The translations under genes and the position numbers were made by a program. The notes beneath the pieces were generated by a model. The model did not search any database, was not told the origin of the DNA, and worked only from the letters and a program-made list of their open reading frames with translations. DNA of 36,157 nucleotides from an uncultured Collinsella sp. (GTDB lineage: Bacteria > Actinomycetota > Coriobacteriia > Coriobacteriales > Coriobacteriaceae): assembly GCA_902495525.1 (NCBI GenBank), contig CABUXL010000017.1:1-36157 (forward strand), in the 5' to 3' direction. This document shows positions 1 through 7,826 of this stretch, piece after piece; positions within the stretch are counted from its first letter, which is position 1, and the number at the start of each line of letters is the position of its first letter.

Positions 1-40
1 ACAGCCTCAGCCGAGCCGCACTAATCGCCCGAGATCTTCC
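1..40 (+). rRNA. 23S rRNA, 3' end (partial)
   Basis: The first bases contain the segment GCACTAATCGCCCGAGATC, which resembles the conserved 3' terminus of bacterial 23S rRNA (ACTAATNGCCCGAG). A 5S gene follows about 150 bases downstream in the same orientation, as expected for the end of a 16S-23S-5S operon. Only the terminal few dozen bases are inside the window, and the exact mature 3' end cannot be fixed from sequence alone. Confidence 0.75.
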
Positions 41-186
41 GGAACCGCACCTCGCGGCCCGCGGGACCCAGCGCTCACGCGCGGTCCGGGCACGAGGATG
101 CCCCCGAGTCACCTTTCCTATGCGCCATGCGGCCCCCAGGGCACGCCAGACGACCCAGGACACCGTGAACGGTGGGCGCCGCCCAC

Positions 187-305
187 CGGTCAGCGGCCAG
201 AGCATGGGGGGCACGCCCGGTCCCGTTCCGAACCCGGAAGCTAAGCCCCATCGCGCCGAGAGTACTGCGGGGTCAGCCCGTGGGAGGCCAGGGCGCCGCT
301 GACCG
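187..305 (+). rRNA. rrf: 5S ribosomal RNA
   Basis: This stretch has the 5S signature: the conserved block CCCGGTCCCGTTCCGAACCC, then AAGCTAAGCCCC and a GTACTGCGGGGTCAGCCCG segment. The ends pair to form helix I, with GGTCAGCGGC at 188-197 complementary to GCCGCTGACC at 295-304. The length of about 119 nt is normal. The gene sits downstream of the 23S tail and directly upstream of a strong terminator, so it is the last gene of the rRNA operon. Short open frames crossing it are not real genes. Confidence 0.95.
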
Positions 306-338
306 GTGGACGGCACCGAGCCGTCATCGAACTTGGAA

Positions 339-369
339 GGGGGAGGCCTCGCGGCCTCCCCCTTTTTTT
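339..369 (+). terminator. Intrinsic terminator of the rRNA operon
   Basis: A perfect 10-bp GC-rich stem (GGGGGAGGCC at 339-348 with GGCCTCCCCC at 353-362) carries a TCGC tetraloop and is followed by seven T residues at 363-369. It lies about 33 bases after the 5S gene. Confidence 0.93.
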
Positions 370-419
370 GCGTTTACGGGCTTTTGTCTCACATAGTAGC
401 TGTGTTTTATAACCCTCGT

Positions 420-449
420 TTGTCGCATCTTCTGTGAACGGGCTACAAT
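420..449 (+). promoter_or_regulatory. Probable sigma-70-type promoter for the acpS operon
   Basis: TTGTCG at 420-425 and TACAAT at 444-449 are separated by 18 bases, matching a housekeeping promoter. It is the only good promoter-like sequence between the rRNA terminator and acpS, and would drive the whole acpS to tsaBD operon. Confidence 0.6.
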
Positions 450-478
450 AACTTAGTCTGTGCGATATGGAGGTGAAC

Positions 479-1018
479 ATGGCTGAAGCTGGTATCGGCG
501 TTGATATCGTCGAGATTTCCCGTATGAAATCAATTCTTGAAAAGACGCCGTCGTTTGCTCGGCGTGTGTTTACCGAAGAAGAGCGTGCGTATTGTGATGC
601 ATCATCGCGTCCCGCTGCTCACTATGCCAGCCGCTTTGCTTCGCGCGAGGCGGTACTTAAAGCTCTCGGCACGGGTTTTAGTCAAGGCGTTGGTCGCAAG
701 GATGTTTCGGTTACGCGTGATAAACTCGGCAAACCGAAGGCGCTGCTTTCGGGCCGTGCTCTCGAGATCGCTCAAGAGCTGGGTGTTGTTGAGGTCGCTC
801 TTTCCATTACGCTTACAGGAGACTTAGCCGTTGCGAATGCCATCGCGATTACCGAAGATGCTCGGCCTAAGCCAAAAGAGGAAAAGGTGAGTACCAAGAA
901 ACGCGTAGCGCAGACATTTAAAGAGGCTCGCTCTGTTTTAGATGAGCTTGAGCAGCTGCAGAATTCAGCATTGACGGAGCAACTGGGCGATGCTTCGCAA
1001 GATACGCTAGGAGCATAG
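479..1018 (+). CDS. acpS: Holo-[acyl-carrier-protein] synthase with C-terminal extension
   Basis: AcpS transfers the 4'-phosphopantetheine arm of CoA to a serine of apo-ACP, activating fatty acid synthesis. The N-terminal GIGVDIVEISR holds the Mg-binding Asp, and FASREAVLKALGTG is the second family signature. The ATG at 479 is chosen because GGAGG at 469-473 is a good ribosome binding site for it; an in-frame ATG at 467 overlaps that site. The protein is 179 residues. The AcpS fold normally takes about 120-125, so the last 55 or so residues form an extra charged, probably helical tail beginning near a KPKEEK stretch. The stop codon abuts the nnr start, so the two genes are translationally linked. 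Confidence 0.93.
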   Translation: MAEAGIGVDIVEISRMKSILEKTPSFARRVFTEEERAYCDASSRPAAHYASRFASREAVLKALGTGFSQGVGRKDVSVTRDKLGKPKALLSGRALEIAQELGVVEVALSITLTGDLAVANAIAITEDARPKPKEEKVSTKKRVAQTFKEARSVLDELEQLQNSALTEQLGDASQDTLGA

Positions 1019-2635
1019 ATGAAACCGGTTTTGAGTACCGAAGAAGTCGTTCGTCTCGAGGACATCATCGAACGCGAAGGGACTTCGAAGGCCGAGCTTA
1101 TGGAGCTAGCGGGTGAGTTTGCCGCCAACGAGGTCTTGAAGCTCAATCCCGATCGGGTTCTCGTTCTGGTCGGTTTTGGTAATAATGGCGGCGACGGTTG
1201 GGTTGCCGCCGATATTCTGAGCCATAAGGGTGTGGACGTCGATATCGTTTCGCCGGTTGAGCCGGATGAGATTCCTGCTGCTCTGGCACGTCATGTTGCT
1301 CGTCGTACTGCCGGCCGCGATGTGCACGTTTGCGTCGGCCCCTCGCGTGACGAACTCGAGGTTTTGATCGATAAGGCCGATGTTGTTGTCGATGCCATTT
1401 TTGGTACCGGTTTCCACGGGAATCTGCGTGCGCCGTTCTCCATCTGGATTCCTACGGTCAATGAATGCGCCGATTGTGTCGTATCCATTGATGTCCCCTC
1501 GGGCCTGAATGCCGAGACGGGCGTTGTTGATGACGACTGCATTCGTGCCGAGCATACGGTGACGATGATTGCGCCCAAGATTGGTCTGTATAGCGCTGAT
1601 GGCCCTGAGTATGCTGGCGATTTGATCTGCGGCAATCTTTACGACCGTCTTGACGAGGTCATCGATGATGTCGACCACGCCGCCGAGATTGTTGAGCCCG
1701 GTGACTTAGTTGATTACTTTGCTCCGCTACCTACGAATATCGATAAGTATTCTCGTGGCTCTGTGCTTATTGTCGCCGGATCTGCGCAATATCCTGGTGC
1801 TGCCATTATGGCGGCCAAGTCTGCAGCTCGCGCGGGTGCTGGTTACGTGGCAGTCGCGGCTCCTGACGCCTGCGCCAATCTCATTCGCATGGCACTTCCT
1901 TCGATTCCCGTCTTTGCTATTCCGTCTGATTCCCGCGGCTCCTTTGGCGCCGCTGCGCGCATGACGGTGTGCGAGATTGCAAAGAAGTACAGCTGCGTGC
2001 TGTGCGGTCCCGGTATGACGACGTCTGCCGGCGCTATGCAGGTGGTTTCGGGCTTGCTCGAGCTTGATGTACCGCTTATTTTGGACGCCGATGCACTCAA
2101 CTGCCTTGCTAAGATTGCCATTGACGGTATTGATAGTAACCCCGAGATGTATCGTCGCGAGCAGCCGTTGGTTATGACGCCGCACTATCGTGAGCTTTCG
2201 CGTCTGGTTGCCGGTGACGAGGTGAACGACCTTGGTACCGCGATTGCGGCCGCGCAGAAGGTTGTCTGGGCTGCGGGCTCCGACAATCTGGTGGTCATTG
2301 CCAAGGGGCCGACGACGGCTATCTGTGGCGTTGAGCGTGTGCTGCTGCCGCTCTCGGGTCCGGCTTCTCTGGCAACTGCCGGTTCGGGTGATGTTCTCGC
2401 GGGTATTTTGGCCGGCACGCTTGCCACCATGCGCGACGAGATGGATCGTTGGGAGTTGCTGTATTCGTACGCCGTCGCACTTCACAGCTACGCCGGTTTT
2501 GCCGCGGCGACGGAGTATGGTGAGAAGAGCGTCATCGCGACCGATCTTATCGACTTGATCGGTCCTGCCATGGAACTGGCGGCAAAGGATGCGCTCGAAG
2601 ATCTGGGAATCATGGACGAAGGGTCGGATGACTAA
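1019..2635 (+). CDS. nnr: Bifunctional NAD(P)H-hydrate epimerase / ADP-dependent NAD(P)H-hydrate dehydratase
   Basis: This enzyme repairs hydrated NADH and NADPH: the N-terminal YjeF_N domain epimerises NAD(P)HX and the C-terminal ribokinase-like domain dehydrates the S form using ADP. The N domain covers about residues 1-215, with the GFGNNGGDG motif at 52-60 and SIDVPSGLNAETG further on. The C domain shows GPGMTT, LDADALN, TPHYREL and the nucleotide/catalytic loop AGSGDVLAGI near residue 453. The 538-residue length is normal for the two-domain form. The ATG directly follows the acpS stop, and alr begins 2 bases after its own stop. An acpS-nnr-alr order is common in Gram-positive bacteria. 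Confidence 0.95.
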   Translation: MKPVLSTEEVVRLEDIIEREGTSKAELMELAGEFAANEVLKLNPDRVLVLVGFGNNGGDGWVAADILSHKGVDVDIVSPVEPDEIPAALARHVARRTAGRDVHVCVGPSRDELEVLIDKADVVVDAIFGTGFHGNLRAPFSIWIPTVNECADCVVSIDVPSGLNAETGVVDDDCIRAEHTVTMIAPKIGLYSADGPEYAGDLICGNLYDRLDEVIDDVDHAAEIVEPGDLVDYFAPLPTNIDKYSRGSVLIVAGSAQYPGAAIMAAKSAARAGAGYVAVAAPDACANLIRMALPSIPVFAIPSDSRGSFGAAARMTVCEIAKKYSCVLCGPGMTTSAGAMQVVSGLLELDVPLILDADALNCLAKIAIDGIDSNPEMYRREQPLVMTPHYRELSRLVAGDEVNDLGTAIAAAQKVVWAAGSDNLVVIAKGPTTAICGVERVLLPLSGPASLATAGSGDVLAGILAGTLATMRDEMDRWELLYSYAVALHSYAGFAAATEYGEKSVIATDLIDLIGPAMELAAKDALEDLGIMDEGSDD

Positions 2636-2637
2636 TC

Positions 2638-3783
2638 ATGAATAAAGCCGATTTGACGCGCTGGTCCTGGGTCGAGATCGACCGCGGGGCGCTCCGTCGC
2701 AACACGAGGGCCTATAAGAACTTGCTGAATCCACGTCAGCGCCTGTGCTGCGTGGTCAAGGCCGATGCTTACGGTCATGGAGCTGTTGAGTGCGCCAAGA
2801 TCATGTATTCGGCCGGTGCCGACATGTTTGCCGTGGCGACGGTTAACGAGGGCGTTGAGCTCCGACAGGGCGGGATTACGAAACCCATCCTCATCCTAAG
2901 CGAGCCGCCTATCGAGGCCATTCCGACGTTGCTCGAGTTTGATATCATGCCCTCGGTCTATACGTCTGACTTTGCTCTTGCGTATGGCGAATGTGCCGTC
3001 GCGGCGGGCAAAGTGGGCAAGTATCATCTCGCCATCGAGACGGGCATGAATCGTATCGGCGTTCACTACACGCAGGTGCTCGACTTTGTCCGCGGTATTA
3101 ATTTCCATCGTGGTATTCAGTGCGACGGCGTATTTACGCACTTCGCCACGGCCGATGAACCTTCGGGCTGGGACTACAAGCTGCAGTGTCAGCGCTTTAC
3201 CGAGGCCGTTCAGGCCATTAAGGATGCGGGTTTTGAGTGCGGTATCGTGCACTGCGCCAACACGCCGTCCTCGATGCTCGACCCCTCGATGCATTTTGAT
3301 ATGATTCGCGCTGGCGTTGGCTTGTATGGCATGCAGCCGTGCGAGCTGAGTGGCCGCGTGATGCAGCTTGATCCCGTTATGAGCGTCCATGCGCGTGTGA
3401 CGCGTGTGGCACACCCTGCGATGGGTGAGGGCGTGGGCTACGGTTTTACCTACCGCGTACCGCGTACGCGCGTTCAGATCTGCACGCTGCCGATCGGTTA
3501 TGCCGACGGCCTATCGCGTACGCTTTCCAATCGTATGGATGTGCTGTATCGCGGCGAGCGTGTGCATCAGGTTGGCAATATCTGCATGGACCAGTTTATG
3601 GTCGCCATTCAGTCCAACCCGGCACACGAGATTCCCGAGGCCGAACATGGTGATGAGATGATTATTGTCGGCCGCGATGGCGATGCCGAGATCACTATGG
3701 ACGAGATGGCGCGCCTACGCGGCACGATTAACTACGAGGTCGCCTGCGGCTTTGGCATGCGCCTCGACAAGGTCTACGTGTAG
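2638..3783 (+). CDS. alr: Alanine racemase
   Basis: A PLP-dependent fold type III enzyme that interconverts L- and D-alanine and so supplies D-Ala for peptidoglycan. The PLP lysine is K41 in VVKADAYGHG. The C-terminal domain contains GVGYGFTYRV, with the conserved catalytic tyrosine region, then LPIGYADGLSR and GNICMDQFM. At 381 residues the protein is full length. It starts 2 bases after nnr and the next gene begins 8 bases later, so it is an internal member of the housekeeping operon. No truncation or missing key residue is seen. Confidence 0.96.
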   Translation: MNKADLTRWSWVEIDRGALRRNTRAYKNLLNPRQRLCCVVKADAYGHGAVECAKIMYSAGADMFAVATVNEGVELRQGGITKPILILSEPPIEAIPTLLEFDIMPSVYTSDFALAYGECAVAAGKVGKYHLAIETGMNRIGVHYTQVLDFVRGINFHRGIQCDGVFTHFATADEPSGWDYKLQCQRFTEAVQAIKDAGFECGIVHCANTPSSMLDPSMHFDMIRAGVGLYGMQPCELSGRVMQLDPVMSVHARVTRVAHPAMGEGVGYGFTYRVPRTRVQICTLPIGYADGLSRTLSNRMDVLYRGERVHQVGNICMDQFMVAIQSNPAHEIPEAEHGDEMIIVGRDGDAEITMDEMARLRGTINYEVACGFGMRLDKVYV

Positions 3784-3791
3784 GAGCCGCT

Positions 3792-4412
3792 ATGGGCGTC
3801 ATGCACATCCCCGGCCATAGCCATCAGGCGCCACGTGAGGTCGCACTCGAGGAGATTGAGGCCGTTCTGGGCGATTGTCACCTCTGCCAGCTCTACCAGT
3901 CGCGTCGCAATATCGTGTTTGGCGTGGGAAACCCCCGCGCTCGCGTGATGTTTATTGGCGAGGCGCCGGGCCGCAATGAGGATTTGCAGGGCGAACCCTT
4001 TGTGGGGGCGGCGGGTGAAGACCTCAACGGCATTTTGTCGCTGGCGGGGCTCAAACGCGAAGACGTCTACATTGCCAACGTGCTTAAATGCCGCCCGCCG
4101 GGAAACCGCAATCCGCGTCCCGAGGAAGTGCTGGCTTGCTCGCCGTTTTTGCGTGAGCAGATTCGAAGCATCTGGCCCGATATTATCGTGACGCTCGGCA
4201 ACCCCGCGACGCACTTTGTGCTTAAGACCGAGATTGGCATTACTAAGCTGCGCGGCAGGTTTCACCAGATGGGGCATTTTGTAGTAATGCCCACGTTCCA
4301 TCCGGCAGCAGCGCTACGCAATCCGGCGTGGCAGGAGTTGCTGGAGGAAGACTTTAAGATGCTGGGCGACTATCTGGAGCGACATCCCGCACCAGAGGAC
4401 GCCTCGGAATAA
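3792..4412 (+). CDS. Uracil-DNA glycosylase, family 4 (4Fe-4S type)
   Basis: Removes uracil from DNA after cytosine deamination or dUTP incorporation, starting base excision repair. Four cysteines that fit a 4Fe-4S cluster are present at C29, C32, C100 and C116 (CHLC and CRPPGNRNPRPEEVLAC). The active-site motif GEAPGRNED lies near residues 56-64, and the HPAA motif lies near the C-terminus in TFHPAAALRNP. The 206-residue length suits the family, which is related to the Thermus UdgA group. It is embedded between alr and tsaE on the same strand with short gaps. The start at 3792 is preceded by TAGGAG, which overlaps the alr stop. Confidence 0.93.
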   Translation: MGVMHIPGHSHQAPREVALEEIEAVLGDCHLCQLYQSRRNIVFGVGNPRARVMFIGEAPGRNEDLQGEPFVGAAGEDLNGILSLAGLKREDVYIANVLKCRPPGNRNPRPEEVLACSPFLREQIRSIWPDIIVTLGNPATHFVLKTEIGITKLRGRFHQMGHFVVMPTFHPAAALRNPAWQELLEEDFKMLGDYLERHPAPEDASE

Positions 4413-4424
4413 TAAGGAGCATAT

Positions 4425-4931
4425 ATGTCCCTGGAGCGCCTGGGGGTAGGTACTTACAAAACGACTTGCGCTGCCGATACGGAGTACTTTGGCGAGCTAA
4501 TTGCACCGTGCCTTGAGGACGGCGATGTGCTCATCCTGACCGGTGGCCTGGGAGTGGGCAAAACTCACTTTACCAAGGGCGTCTCGCGCGGGCTGGGCGA
4601 TGGGCATATGGTTACGAGTCCTACGTTTGCGCTCATGGCCGTTCACGATCAAGGTCGTATTCCGCTGTTTCACTTTGATCTATACCGCCTGGAGCATGCC
4701 TACGAGCTCGAGGATACGGGCATTTTCGATGTGCTGGGCTATGAGGGTGCTTGCCTGCTGGAATGGGGCGAACAATTCCAGGACGAACTGACGGATGAGT
4801 ATCTTTCGGTGACGCTCAAGCGTGATGAGGGCGACAGCGATGTGCGAACGATAACGCTTGAGGCGCACGGTGACCGCGCAATGGAGCTTTCCCATTTGAT
4901 TGATAAGGCTGTACAAGATGAGCTTGCATAA
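4425..4931 (+). CDS. tsaE: tRNA threonylcarbamoyladenosine biosynthesis ATPase TsaE
   Basis: TsaE is the ATPase that assists the TsaB-TsaD complex in making N6-threonylcarbamoyladenosine (t6A) at position 37 of ANN-decoding tRNAs. The Walker A motif GGLGVGKT lies at residues 40-47. SPTFALM and the FHFDLYRLE segment match the family, as does LLEWGEQF downstream. The length is 168 residues. AAGGAG just upstream supports the ATG at 4425. Its 3' end overlaps the start of the tsaB-rimI-tsaD fusion by 14 bases, so the partners are translationally coupled. Confidence 0.95.
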   Translation: MSLERLGVGTYKTTCAADTEYFGELIAPCLEDGDVLILTGGLGVGKTHFTKGVSRGLGDGHMVTSPTFALMAVHDQGRIPLFHFDLYRLEHAYELEDTGIFDVLGYEGACLLEWGEQFQDELTDEYLSVTLKRDEGDSDVRTITLEAHGDRAMELSHLIDKAVQDELA

Positions 4932-7302
4932 CGACAACGCGCTGGTGGTGGCGCTCGATACCTCGACCGACATGCTTGCCTGCGCGGCAAGCTGGATTGA
5001 TGGGCGGACGGGCGAGACGAAGCTCGTGAGTGGCGACCACATGTGTCGCCGTCATGCCAACGTTGAGCTCGTGAATACCGTTGATGGCGTGCTGGCTCAA
5101 GCCGGTCTGGATCGCAGCGATGTTGGTTGCTATGTGGTCGGCCGCGGCCCGGGGTCCTTTACGGGTGTGCGCATCGGCATCTCCACTGCCAAGGGCCTCG
5201 CGCGTGGTGCCAATGTTCCGCTGCTGGGCGTGTCGACGCTCGACGCTTGCGCTTGGACGGCGTGGAAGGCTGGCGTGCGCGGCAAGCTTGGTATCTTGGC
5301 CGATGCTATGCGCGGTGAGGTATATCCGGCGCTGTATATGCTGGTCGATGAGGGTCCCGAGCGTCAATTTGAGCGCGAACACGTGGTCAAGGCCGCCGTG
5401 GCGCTCGATGAGTGGCGCCGAGCAGCGGACTGGGACCAGGTTCAGCTGACCGGTGACGGTCTCGTGCGCTATGGCAAGCTGCTGGGTGAGGACGAGACCG
5501 CCCGCTGCGTGGAGTGCGACCTGTGGTGGCCTTCGGGCGAGGGCTTGCTGCTCGCGCACGCTGCGGGTGACGGCGATCCGGCCCGCGTCCTGCCGATTTA
5601 CACGCGCCTTTCGGATGCCGAGGAAAACGAGCGCAAGCGTCTTGGTCTTGCCGAGAGTGCGCAGAGCGAAATTACGGGCGTTGCCGATGAGCTCGCCGGT
5701 CGTCATCTGCAGTTCCGTCCCATGGGCGCGGCGGATGCCGAGGGCGCGAGCGCGCTAGAGGCTGCCTGCTTTGAAGGTGCCGGACACGAGGCGTGGACGC
5801 CGGGCATGTTCCTGTCCGAACTGGGCGAGGACGTCGCTGCGCCGCGTAGTTGGTGGGTGGCACACGACGACGGCAAGCTGCTGGGCCTTGCCGGCGGTAT
5901 GGTCGTGGACGGTGATGTGCAGATTCTGGATGTCGCCGTCGACTCGGCACATCGCCGTGAGGGCATTGCCCGCAAGCTGCTGTCGCATGTGAGCTATGAT
6001 GCCCAGATGCTCGGCTGCACCACGGCTTCGCTCGAGGTCGAGGACGGCAACGAGGGCGCGATTGCGCTCTATGCCGCTCTGGGCTTTACCGAGGTGGGTC
6101 GTCGTCGTGGCTACTACGGTGTCGGCAAAGACGCCATCGTCATGACGGCCCCACTTCCCCTCGTACTTCCGGTCGATAACGCCTCGCCCGAGCCGACGGC
6201 GGCAGAGCAGCGCGTATGGCCGCTGCCTGCGCCCGGGCGCTCCGAGGGGGAGCGTGCCGAAATTGAACGCCGCCGCCTAGTGCTCGCTATCGAGAGTTCC
6301 TGCGACGAGACGGCCGTGGCGATTATCGATGCGGATGGCAATATGCTGGCCAACCAGGTGTCGACGCAGATTGATTTCCATGCCCGTTTTGGCGGCGTGG
6401 TGCCCGAAATCGCCTCGCGCAAGCACGTTGAGGTGATTGTGAGTGTCGTGGATGCGGCGCTCGAGGATGCCGCAGCATCGCTGGGCCTTACGGGCGGAGC
6501 CATTGCACCAAGTGAGCTTGCCGCCGTGGGCGTGACGCAGGGTCCGGGCCTGGTGGGCGCGCTCGTGGTTGGCGTCGCCTTCGCCAAGGGCTTTGCCTAC
6601 GCTGCTGGCAAGCCGCTCGTGTGCGTCAACCATCTGGAGGGGCACCTGTTTGCCAACCTGCTGGCGCAGCCCGACCTCAAGCCGCCGTTCATCTTCACGC
6701 TTGTCTCGGGCGGGCACACCATGCTCGTGCACGTGAAGGCATGGGGCGACTACGAGGTGCTCGGTGAGACACTCGACGATGCTGTGGGCGAGGCCTTCGA
6801 CAAGGTAGCCAAGGCGTTGGGTCTGGGCTATCCCGGTGGCCCCATCATTTCCAAGCTGGCCGAGACGGGCAACCCCAAGGCGATCGATTTCCCCCGTGCG
6901 CTTAACAGCAGAGGAGACTATCGCTTTTCGCTTTCGGGCCTCAAGACAGCGGTGACGCTCTACATCGAGCAAGAGACCAAGGCCGGGCGCACGATTCACC
7001 TTCCCGATCTGGCGGCTTCGTTTGAGGCAGCTGTCTTTGACGTGCAGTACAAGAAGGCCAAAAACGCACTGCACGCTACCGGATGCAAGGAATACTGCAT
7101 CGGTGGCGGCGTCTCGGCCAACCCGCATCTGCGCGAGATGATGATCAAGAAGCTTGGGCGTCAGGGGATTCGCGTAACGGTGCCGCCCTTGTCTGCCTGT
7201 ACCGATAACGCAGCCATGATCGCGGAGGTCGCTCGCCGTAAATTCGACCGAGGCGAAATCTCGCCGTTCGATGTCGACGCCGATCCGAACATGACGCTGT
7301 AG
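4918..7302 (+). CDS. tsaD: TsaB-RimI-TsaD triple fusion (t6A synthesis and ribosomal protein acetylation)
   Basis: One frame of 794 codons encodes three normally separate proteins. Residues 1 to about 215 are TsaB, with ALDTSTD and GRGPGSFTGVRIG. Residues about 262-408 are a GNAT acetyltransferase of the RimI type, with the acetyl-CoA motif RREGIARKLL and the NEGAIALYAALGF segment; RimI acetylates the N-terminal alanine of ribosomal protein S18. Residues about 450-794 are TsaD, with AIESSCDETAV, the metal-binding NHLEGH, TQGPGLVGALVVG and GGGVSANPHLREM. All three domains look intact. The ATG at 4918 is preferred to a TTG at 4900 because MSLHNDNALVVALDT aligns with normal TsaB starts. An Ala/Glu/Pro-rich linker of about 40 residues joins RimI to TsaD. 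The TsaC/Sua5 enzyme is not in this window. Confidence 0.95.
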   Translation: MSLHNDNALVVALDTSTDMLACAASWIDGRTGETKLVSGDHMCRRHANVELVNTVDGVLAQAGLDRSDVGCYVVGRGPGSFTGVRIGISTAKGLARGANVPLLGVSTLDACAWTAWKAGVRGKLGILADAMRGEVYPALYMLVDEGPERQFEREHVVKAAVALDEWRRAADWDQVQLTGDGLVRYGKLLGEDETARCVECDLWWPSGEGLLLAHAAGDGDPARVLPIYTRLSDAEENERKRLGLAESAQSEITGVADELAGRHLQFRPMGAADAEGASALEAACFEGAGHEAWTPGMFLSELGEDVAAPRSWWVAHDDGKLLGLAGGMVVDGDVQILDVAVDSAHRREGIARKLLSHVSYDAQMLGCTTASLEVEDGNEGAIALYAALGFTEVGRRRGYYGVGKDAIVMTAPLPLVLPVDNASPEPTAAEQRVWPLPAPGRSEGERAEIERRRLVLAIESSCDETAVAIIDADGNMLANQVSTQIDFHARFGGVVPEIASRKHVEVIVSVVDAALEDAAASLGLTGGAIAPSELAAVGVTQGPGLVGALVVGVAFAKGFAYAAGKPLVCVNHLEGHLFANLLAQPDLKPPFIFTLVSGGHTMLVHVKAWGDYEVLGETLDDAVGEAFDKVAKALGLGYPGGPIISKLAETGNPKAIDFPRALNSRGDYRFSLSGLKTAVTLYIEQETKAGRTIHLPDLAASFEAAVFDVQYKKAKNALHATGCKEYCIGGGVSANPHLREMMIKKLGRQGIRVTVPPLSACTDNAAMIAEVARRKFDRGEISPFDVDADPNMTL

Positions 7303-7347
7303 CTGGTACGGCGCGGTCCCCGGACGGAGGGGCCGGATATAAGGTTT

Positions 7348-7416
7348 CCTGCTCTACAGTCCTGCGCAAGACGAAGGCCACATTAAGTGGCCTTCTTTGC
7401 GTGCGGAACTCGCGAT
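7348..7416 (+). repeat. Palindromic 3'-end repeat, copy A
   Basis: A structured intergenic element shared with 30025-30093 and partly with 12225-12271. It contains CAGTCCTGC, a perfect 9-bp hairpin (GAAGGCCAC 7373-7381, loop ATTAA, GTGGCCTTC 7387-7395), then GTGCGGAACTCGCGAT. A second helix can form between GCGCAA and TTGCG outside the first. It lies downstream of the tsaBD fusion. There is no U-tract, so it is not a classical terminator. Confidence 0.7.
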
Positions 7417-7556
7417 AAAGTTCATATGCGCCGCCCGGCTCCCGCGGCTCTCAGGGGCATCTCTCATGCAAAAACTGTCGTGGGGTAAAGTCCGAGGTCA
7501 GTGGCGTTTTATACCGAGAATTTCAATAAAAGCTGAAAATTCATTACAAATTTGCG

Positions 7557-7585
7557 TTGACTTTAGGTAACTAAAGTTTCATACT
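7557..7585 (+). promoter_or_regulatory. Probable promoter of the cstA leader transcript
   Basis: TTGACT at 7557-7562 and CATACT at 7580-7585 are separated by exactly 17 bases in an AT-rich stretch. Transcription would start near 7592 and run through about 235 bases of leader before the cstA start codon at 7827. Confidence 0.7.
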
Positions 7586-7656
7586 CCTTTTCAACCACTG
7601 GGGGATGTGAACGCGCACGGATCGTTCGCATCATGATTGAAGAGGATTTCTTAGAC

Positions 7657-7701
7657 ATGTTCACGCATCAGCTAAACATTATCAGCGTAGTAATTATCTG
7701 A
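7657..7701 (+). CDS. Putative Ile/Val-rich leader peptide of cstA
   Basis: A 14-codon open frame, MFTHQLNIISVVII, with AGAGGA at 7641-7646 ten bases before its ATG. Six of its last seven codons are Ile or Val, the composition expected of a branched-chain amino-acid leader peptide. Its coding region overlaps a potential hairpin (CGCATCAG at 7664-7671 with CTGATGCG at 7698-7705, the second arm spanning the stop codon), so a stalled ribosome would change the folding downstream. An in-frame ATG at 7633 could extend it to 22 codons but lacks a close ribosome binding site. Its role in control is inferred; no such leader for a CstA gene is known to me. Confidence 0.6.
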   Translation: MFTHQLNIISVVII

Positions 7702-7752
7702 TGCGGGTTAGCACATACAGCTAGCCCGTACGATAACGGGCGGCTGATGAAG

Positions 7753-7791
7753 ATGAGGGCCGTCGAGCGCAACCGACGGCCCTCATTTTTT
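7753..7791 (+). terminator. Intrinsic terminator in the cstA leader (candidate attenuator)
   Basis: A perfect 13-bp stem (ATGAGGGCCGTCG at 7753-7765 with CGACGGCCCTCAT at 7774-7786), an 8-base loop and a T-run at 7786-7791. It lies after the promoter and leader peptide but 35 bases before the cstA start codon, so it can only be an attenuator for cstA or the end of a separate short RNA. Between the leader ORF and this stem lie further competing helices: CGGGTTAGC 7704-7712 with GCTAGCCCG 7720-7728, and CCCG 7725-7728 with CGGG 7737-7740. Confidence 0.88.
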
Positions 7792-7826
7792 ATGTCTAGG
7801 AAGTTCTTTTTAGAGGAGGAAATGTA

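Noticed and set aside
120..480. Small ORFs across the 5S gene and terminator
   Set aside because: They lie in rRNA and terminator sequence with no ribosome binding site or coding character.
7303..7347. A terminator directly after the TsaB-RimI-TsaD gene
   Set aside because: GGTCCCC/GGGGCC can pair around 7315-7333 but with a bulge and no T-run; too weak to list.
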